Shown here: one piece after another, positions 57,291 through 64,000 of the stretch
Layout: each line of letters begins with the position of its first letter
Numbering within the stretch: the first letter of the stretch is position 1
NCBI GenBank assembly: GCA_004352715.1
Contig: SCFE01000066.1
Span: forward strand, 244,072-308,071
DNA length: 64,000 bases
Direction of reading: 5' to 3'
DNA from: Hofstenia miamia
Lineage: Eukaryota; Xenacoelomorpha; Acoela
Notes under the pieces: model-generated
The model's input: only the letters and a program-made list of their open reading frames with translations
Database searches by the model: none
What the model was told of the DNA's origin: nothing
Made by a program: the position numbers and the translations under genes

Positions 57291-58609
57291 CAGAGATGGA
57301 ATCGGATCCAACGTTTTAAGATCCGATCCGGACCCGAATTTTTAAAAAAATTTAGTTTTCAATCCGAAACGGATCCGAATTTAAATAAGTATTCTAACGA
57401 AAAATAAACATGGACTTAAAAAATATTTATGTTTTTTTTAAATGCGAATAGAAAATTTTAAGTGGTTCAACACTTTCTTGAGATAAAACATGGACACATA
57501 CTTACGAAATAGTGCATGCAAATCAACTTATTTGTAAGCTTTGTAATTATCTGGTTTCTAAAATTGTCAACAACTACAATAATAATATAATTAGAGTTAA
57601 ATAGTTGAGTTTCTTATAGTATTACCCTCCTCCCCCCGTATTAATTTTTTATGTCCAAATTCAAAAATAACCACTTGCAATATCACTATAAATTGAAGTT
57701 GTTTCAAACAAGATAAATTTACTTCAAAATTGCAGCTAAGGCGATGAAAACAAGAATAGCACAAATAATGGCAAATTAAAGAACAATCCCAAAATTTATA
57801 TTGCAAGACATTAAAAAAAATTGTTGTAATGTATTAAAATATGTGATTGAAAAATTAATTTTTTAAGCAAAATTTGAAATTTAAATAATAAAAAATTTTG
57901 AATTTAATTGAAATTGGATACTAAATTGGATTAAAAATTTTAAATTATATAGCAGCAACACTAAATAAATTAATACCCCATTAATAGTATGCCGACGGTA
58001 TGGTTCCATAAAAATTTTTGTACTAGTGATTATAATAATGACAAACCTTCTGAGTACTAAGTTGATCTTGGCATTGCAAGTTGCTTAGAGTGCACATTTA
58101 AATGAGATTTTTTGATTGAAGAGCATCAAAAATTATATTAGTATTTTTACATTTTGGCAGTGTTTGCAAAAGCTAAGGGATTCCACTTGCTTCTTTGTAT
58201 TCTGTGCTTTTTCTTTGATATACATATTAAAGAGAATCTTTTTCAGAATTCTGCTCTTCCATTTGCAAGTTTGTTCAAACAAATGTTTTTGGTTGCTTTA
58301 CTATTTTATCATTATGTGATGGCTAACATGAATCGCAACTTCAGATTTGAAGTATTCGTCACTAATTTTATAAGTTCTTAGAAAGAATAACGGGGAACAT
58401 GTTGTATGAACAATGAAATTCAATTACAACATTTCACTTAGATTGAGATTATTAACACACTTAAATTGGGATTCAATGTAAAAATGTGCGTAATTTTAAA
58501 ATGCACAAATACACATGTTTTAAAAATTTTTAGATCGGAAACACATCCGAAGTTGCTCAAAATGAAGATCCAATCCGATCCAGTGCGAACCGATCCAATT
58601 CCATTTCTG
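57291..58609. mobile_element. Non-autonomous hAT element, 1319 bp
   Basis: Left end CAGAGATGGAATCGGATCC; right end inward CAGAAATGGAATTGGATCG. A perfect 8-bp duplication TGTACAAT lies at 57283-57290 and 58610-58617. Subterminal GATCCGATCC-type words cluster at both ends. The interior is AT-rich with no transposase domain. Its short relative is at 53685-53812. Confidence 0.9.
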
Positions 58610-58617
58610 TGTACAAT

Positions 58618-60640
58618 AGCACACTTGAAGGTTTTCTTGTTGTTTCAATCTATTATATTTTAATAACATTTAGCTACGGACGTAGCAGGCTTAGGATAAA
58701 GGCACGGACAAGCCAACGGGCTTATTTTTATGTGTACGGGCTACGAACTGGACACAGTACAGACTCTACTCTAGCTTATATTTACAATAGTGTCAATTAT
58801 GAGGTACCTTAATTGGGTTTGTTTGTTGACAGAGCTGCAATATGACTTTATACACAAAAGAAATTTTAATAGGGCTGCAACAACAACAAAATTATCTGTT
58901 TAACTGGTTGGCTTTCAAAACTTTCCAAATGAGTTCCTTTGCGAATGAATTGATGAAATTGTTATCTAAGTGCTTCATTATATCGTTAAAAATAATAACT
59001 GATTCCGATTATAGATTTAAGAATTCTTTAATATTTAATAGTCATGCACGTCAAATTTAATTCCAAAAAAGCAAAGACAAGAGCAGTTGATTTCACAACG
59101 GTTAATTTGGTGAACCTTTGACTACCCAGTCAATTTGTTTGGCCGCCAAAACATTGCACCTTGGATATAGGACAATGAAATATCGTGTAATAAGCAATGA
59201 AAACTATTCAATAGAAAAATCACAACGATTCATAAAACAACTTTTCAATAATAACTTAATAGACTCTAGTGTGAATGTTAAGTTTTGACTTGGAACTCTG
59301 CTATTTAGTAGACATCCATGGTTTTAATAATTATTGTCAAGAGAGTATAGAACCGAAAAACGTAGAAGTAACTACCTGTTCACTATCCACTAAAAGGTTC
59401 ACAGTAAATGCACTTGGCAAGTGTGATCTACAGTACATCTATACAAATCAAACTTTAAGAAAGTGATGCTACATTTGCTTCAGATAAATATGGAGGAAAA
59501 GGTCGTGCCCACTCTGCTTATAGAGTGAAAGGAACAGTTGTAGTTATTTGCTACTTGATTATCTGCATATTAGGTAATGAGAAAATATATGATTGTAAAA
59601 AATCATAGTTTTTGCCAAGTTTAGTAATACTTTAGGAGCAGCAATAATTTTCCCATTCATAAATGATGTGTGAATATCCGAAGATTTTTGAATTCTTTAA
59701 TAGACTTGCAATATATCTGAAAATGCGGACAAAAAGGTGTATATTTCAAAAGAGAGACTACCCAGATGAATTTGAATAAATGAAATCCATACAACAGAAA
59801 TAGAAATCAATTCATAATTCATTACCTTTTTATGATCAGAGTATCATTCAAGACAGAAATACATCTTTAATAGGAAGCTTGAGCTTGTAGACGGAAATTT
59901 ACCAAATCCAACATGAAACAAGAGAAAATGTTAAAATATTTGCTTAAAGTGTAAATATCGACATAGCCGAAGCTTATAGCTAAAGAATGTTTGGGAAACA
60001 ATTAATCTTGAATGAGAATCTAAATTCATTTTGGACTTTGCATATCTTAAAAAAAATTAATTGTATACTTGTGGGTTGAATTCAATGATGTGTTGTCAAC
60101 GTCAAATACAGCGGAACCAATGAGAGCTTAGCGAAGAGTCTTCATTTTGCTGAATAGCATGCAATTTCACAAATACCATCTAATACATTACAAACTGCTG
60201 CATTTTTAAAGAGAAACTTAAGCAGTTCTTTATAGAAAACAACTCTTAATGCGAGCAAATAAATTCAAACAGATTTTAAAAGCAATTTATTAAAAAAATT
60301 TTATAGTAGTTAAGAGAAAAAGTTTCATTAAACATTATTATTTTAATATGCAGTGATAGAAGTTTTTTCCGTTTTTGAATGAATTGCCCAACAAATATTT
60401 CATAGTTTTAAAGGCAATAAATTTTCAAAGAAATAAAATATAACCTACTAATATTAGCTTAGATTCAATTGAGCAAGCAATAATTTTAACAAAAATGGAC
60501 TACTTTAGATAACACTAACAAATATATTTTTTTTAAATACAATGTACAAATGTGTAAGATTACATTTACAATGAATTTAAAATAATGTTTTAAAATATTC
60601 TTCACAGACTTCTTCATATATACAAATTCTAACTGTTGAA
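58618..60640. other. No gene seen
   Basis: AT-rich with a few 60-90 codon frames (for example 58842-59060 and 59275-59466) that match nothing I know. A moderately G-rich patch lies near 58675-58800. Confidence 0.45.
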
Positions 60641-60655
60641 TTTCTGAAGAAACAT

Positions 60656-60688
60656 TTTATTGGCAACGGTGATAATGCAATTTTTATT
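60656..60688 (-). terminator. Candidate polyadenylation signals of transporter B
   Basis: Minus-strand AATAAA hexamers at 60688-60683 and 60661-60656, about 20 and 45 bases after the stop codon. Confidence 0.5.
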
Positions 60689-60706
60689 AATTGTAGCCTA
60701 CACTTC

Positions 60707-62338
60707 CTACTTTTCATTAAGAGAACTGTTTTTGTATCCATATGTGGCATATATCGTCAATCCAATACACATCCAAATAAAAAACCGGACAAAAGACCAA
60801 TAGCTAAGTGTAGTGATCAAATAGATATTAAGGAAAATGGATAATCCTGGAAAGAATGGCACGAGGGGTACTTTGCAAACCACATCAGTTGGATTCTGCT
60901 TTGAAACAAAATGGAAATAAAACAATATTAATATTAAAATTAATATTAAAATCAGAGCTGCGGCTAAAGAGAAATAGTTGTTGATATCAAATCCGAAAGT
61001 AAAGTATGCACTAGATAATATGGAAAAAATAATGTATAAACTTAGAAGTATTTTCTGTACATTTTCCAAGGAATTGCTTTTTTCAAGCAGATTGCTTTCT
61101 TCGTCCTGAACAATTGATTTACCAGTAACAGGATCAATTGGTAAATATCGTATTATTATGATGTTAAGAGCAATAAAGACATACGCGGTGAGGGTTCCAA
61201 CTGACAGCATTTCTACAAGGTCACTTAAGCTTAGAAAAAATGCTAAAATGGAAACAAAACATCCTCCAACTAGAGTTGCTAAAACGGGAGATTGTGTTGA
61301 ACTATTGATGTTTGACAAAATTTTGAATATTAGTCCGTCATTTGCAAGTGCGTAAATGCAGCGTGACATAGCAAATAATGAAGACATTAGGACGCACAAA
61401 ATTGCGAAAATTGCCCCGATCTCGATAATATGCTGGGCCCAAATTACACCAACATAATTCATAGCAAATGACAGTGATGCTTGAGTATCAATTAATTGGT
61501 AAGGAACTGTGAGTGATAATCCGAGAGCAGTGAAGCAATATAGACCTGATACAATTGATACCGATGAAAAAAGAGCAATGGGAATAGACTTTTCTGGAGT
61601 AGAAACTTCTTCACTAGCTATAGTAAGAGTGTCATATCCCACAAATGCGAAATACGCCTGAGAGGCACCCTTAGAAACAGAACTTATTCCAAAAGGAAAA
61701 TATCCACCATTTTCTTCCCATAGACCAATATCAGCTTTACAGAATGCTATTACAATGAATAATAGCAAAACAGATACATTTAAATACACCAGGAAGCCAT
61801 TGGTAGTTGAATAACCTTTTACTCCAAATGAAACTAAAACACAAAAGACGATTATTATTGCTGGTGGGATGACATCATTTTCTATGACCGTTTTTAACAA
61901 GGTTTTCTGGAAGTAAGAATTGATCAATGAAGACAAATAACCGACTAAGCTGCGTGCAACCGCAGCCGCAGAAACTACATTTTCAAGTATTAAGTTCCAC
62001 CCAACAATGAATGCAGCCAATTCACCTACTGATACGTATGAGTAAACATAAGCAGAACCTGCTCTAGGAATCCTAACAGCTAATTCTGCATAGCACCATG
62101 CGGATAAGCTAGACACCAATGCAGCCATGAGAAACGATAAAGAAACAGCCGGTCCAGTGATTTCCTTTGCAATTATTCCCATGAGAACGTATGACCCACC
62201 ACCAATCATACCACCTATTCCGATTAGTGTCAACTCTAATGTACTTAAGCAGCGCTTCATTTTAGTCTCCAATACATCAACGTTATGGTAATTTTTCGTT
62301 CTTGATAAGTTTCTTAAAATTGAGATCACCATTCTCAT
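60707..62338 (-). CDS. Cationic amino acid transporter (SLC7 CAT type), paralog B, 543 aa
   Basis: This intact single-exon frame is closely related to paralog A along its whole length. It has ETKMKRCL before TM1, the TM1 motif IGGG (45-48), Glu106 in SVGE of TM3, YFAFVGYDTLTIASEEVSTPEKSIP in the TM6-7 region, and the C-terminal CAT domain VPLVPFFPGLSIFLNIYL. About 14 membrane segments fit; one late segment is a run of Leu-Ile repeats (LILILILILI). The first ATG (62338-62336) directly follows a TAG that is both a stop codon and an acceptor-like AG. The ATG two codons later has a better context (A at -3, G at +4), so the true start may be residue 3. TM1 differs from A (GGGSY for GSGFY), close to the substrate site, so substrate preference may differ. 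Cationic amino acid transport is inferred from the family. Confidence 0.93.
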   Translation of the reverse strand: MRMVISILRNLSRTKNYHNVDVLETKMKRCLSTLELTLIGIGGMIGGGSYVLMGIIAKEITGPAVSLSFLMAALVSSLSAWCYAELAVRIPRAGSAYVYSYVSVGELAAFIVGWNLILENVVSAAAVARSLVGYLSSLINSYFQKTLLKTVIENDVIPPAIIIVFCVLVSFGVKGYSTTNGFLVYLNVSVLLLFIVIAFCKADIGLWEENGGYFPFGISSVSKGASQAYFAFVGYDTLTIASEEVSTPEKSIPIALFSSVSIVSGLYCFTALGLSLTVPYQLIDTQASLSFAMNYVGVIWAQHIIEIGAIFAILCVLMSSLFAMSRCIYALANDGLIFKILSNINSSTQSPVLATLVGGCFVSILAFFLSLSDLVEMLSVGTLTAYVFIALNIIIIRYLPIDPVTGKSIVQDEESNLLEKSNSLENVQKILLSLYIIFSILSSAYFTFGFDINNYFSLAAALILILILILILFYFHFVSKQNPTDVVCKVPLVPFFPGLSIFLNIYLITTLSYWSFVRFFIWMCIGLTIYATYGYKNSSLNEK

Positions 62339-64000
62339 CTAAATATACTTCATTAAACAGTGAGGTTAATAAATGTTCAAATTTTTAGAAAAAACATCAT
62401 TCTTAACAAGCACAAATTAGAATATTTAGATGCTGATGTTTCTATCGTAAAATAATTTTTTTAATTTTCAAAATCAAACCTGCGGTTGTCTTTAAGTCTT
62501 TCTTAAGTTGTAAGAATCCTAGAATATTACAAAAAATTCTGAAAAAATTGTTAGACAACAATATTCATTTTTTTCAATATTGCAATGAAACTTAAATTCA
62601 AATAAAAAAACTGAACTTCAAATTAAAAAATTGAAGCTCAAATTAACAAATAGTTTTATTCAAATTAAGAAAACTTAGCTTAAAATTCAATAGTTGAACT
62701 TCCAATTTATGTAAACATATATTTTCTATATTATTAATAGATGCTTTCCTAAAGATGAAAAATAGCTACTTGTGTTAAATCCAGTTGTAATTTTCTGTAG
62801 CTTAATGAGTTTAATTAAATCACAGAACATTAAAATAGTAAAATTACACACAAGCAATCACAAGTGATACAATGATTGAAAAAATGAGCTCAAAATTGAT
62901 TTTCAAAATACTAAGTTTAAATGGACTTTAATCAGCAGATTTTAGCAGAAAATGCAATTAGTTTTGTTCACATTGGTGATTTTTTATCATCTGATTTCTT
63001 TACTAGAAAAAGCAAAGTTGGAATAACATTCAGTGCTTCAAAAGTCTGTTCACTACTTCAACTAAGCAAGTGTTTTGTATTTGACTAGTTTTAGTACCAT
63101 TCGCAGTGTTGAATTTTATCAGGGGATAAATTATCACAATGAAATCCTTGAGAAACAGAACAAAGTGTGCAGATTATAATATGACACTGTGACAATGCTC
63201 CAGTACATGCAGAATTGGAGCAGAGGATGTATGCAGAGGAATTTTTTGGTTGCCTCATTCAAAGAGCACATTAGAGTGCTTCACTAAGTCTATTTAAGGA
63301 ATGCTGGAGCTATCTATTTCAATGTTTTGATACACTCCAACATGAGAGAAACATTTGATGTGATTATATTGCCTTCTGTAGCTAGAATTTCACAAAGTAT
63401 GTGGTATTTGGGGAAAGCCATTGATGAGTCATTTAGAGTAAAAATGTCTTTGGACATGAAGGCTTTCAATCATGTTCAAAAGTTCTAGCAAATAACTGTG
63501 GCTATGCAGCTGATGCAAATGGGAAGTCATATTTGAAGTTGTACCATGTTCATCATATATATATTGTGACGTCATCCTCAAAATAATTAAAATATTATTT
63601 CAAATGAAAATTGCAACAAATAAAATTATTTTATTAAACTTTTGACTAATAGTCAAGGACAATCTGAGTTTAGTGTTGTCCTGGCGAAAAATTTGAATGT
63701 GCAACCCAGAGTTTTGGAGTATTTGGAATGTTAAAAACTTGAACTCAAATAAGCTCGCAGAACTTAATTGAAAAAATGAGAAGTCACATCACAAAAACTT
63801 GAACTCGAACTTGATTAAAATTCACTCGAAAATACCCTAAAAAATAAATTACTTTAAATTTCAATTTCTTTATCAATAGGAATTATTGTAAAATAAATGT
63901 TTTTATCCTAAAAACTAGGAGTTAGAAAAACTAAATCAAACTCGGAAGTTTCTTTAATAAAATACTTGAAATATAAGAATTCAAACTCGGACCAAGTAAC
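62339..64000. other. No gene seen; upstream of transporter B
   Basis: AT-rich. An ATTTAG acceptor-like sequence abuts the transporter start. Around 62600-62700, AAATTCAAATTAA-type words recur as an irregular low-complexity stretch. Nothing coding recognised to the window end. Confidence 0.5.

Noticed and set aside
59275-59466. 63-codon frame as a possible exon
   Set aside because: No splice signals, domain or neighbouring coding sequence support it.
1-64000. CRISPR arrays, operons, ribosome binding sites
   Set aside because: None seen; the sequence is of eukaryotic type and the tandem repeats lack a repeat-spacer layout.

Overview
The window looks like strongly AT-rich nuclear DNA of an invertebrate animal. 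It has long non-coding stretches, many (TA)n microsatellites, decayed transposons of several eukaryotic superfamilies, AATAAA polyadenylation signals, and no operons or bacterial-style gene packing. A cnidarian-like or other soft-bodied invertebrate would fit, but no ribosomal RNA or taxon-specific gene is present, so the species cannot be fixed. The sequence is draft assembly: two 1000-N gaps (37383-38382, 50925-51924), a 135-N gap (11316-11450), a 21-N gap (2193-2213) and several single n joints.

Region 1-6.7 kb is a broken Polinton/Maverick, a virus-like self-synthesising DNA transposon. It holds a decayed protein-primed DNA polymerase, a small glycine/lysine-rich probable virion protein, an adenain-type cysteine protease cut by a stop codon, and a long fibre-like protein whose layout resembles phage tail fibres. 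Two of the gene starts, and more loosely a third, share a TCTTATATA-like upstream motif. Pieces of the same module recur as short copies next to n joints.

Region 6.7-18 kb holds two LINE remnants on the minus strand, a mariner-type MITE in a TA microsatellite, and a short piggyBac-type element (TTAA duplication) into which a Tc1-like element with IR/DR termini has inserted.

The two convincing host genes are minus-strand, single-coding-exon cationic amino acid transporter paralogs (SLC7 CAT type) at 18.4-20.1 kb and 60.7-62.3 kb. Both have an AG acceptor-like sequence at or just before the start codon. A possible 3'-terminal exon of an unrecognised gene lies at 34.36-34.53 kb, with a hAT element inserted in its last codons.

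The 23-59 kb interval is dominated by hAT elements. Five can be delimited by matching 8-bp target duplications (23493-25712, 27073-28027, 34526-35397, 53685-53812, 57291-58609). A sixth, at 37056/41794-44329, encodes an intact 597-residue protein but has a paradoxical flank structure that points to a duplication or an assembly chimera. Other contents are a CR1/Jockey-like LINE reverse transcriptase, a second Tc1-like element, a piggyBac transposase relic, a 228-bp tandem array and several smaller tandem or dispersed repeats.
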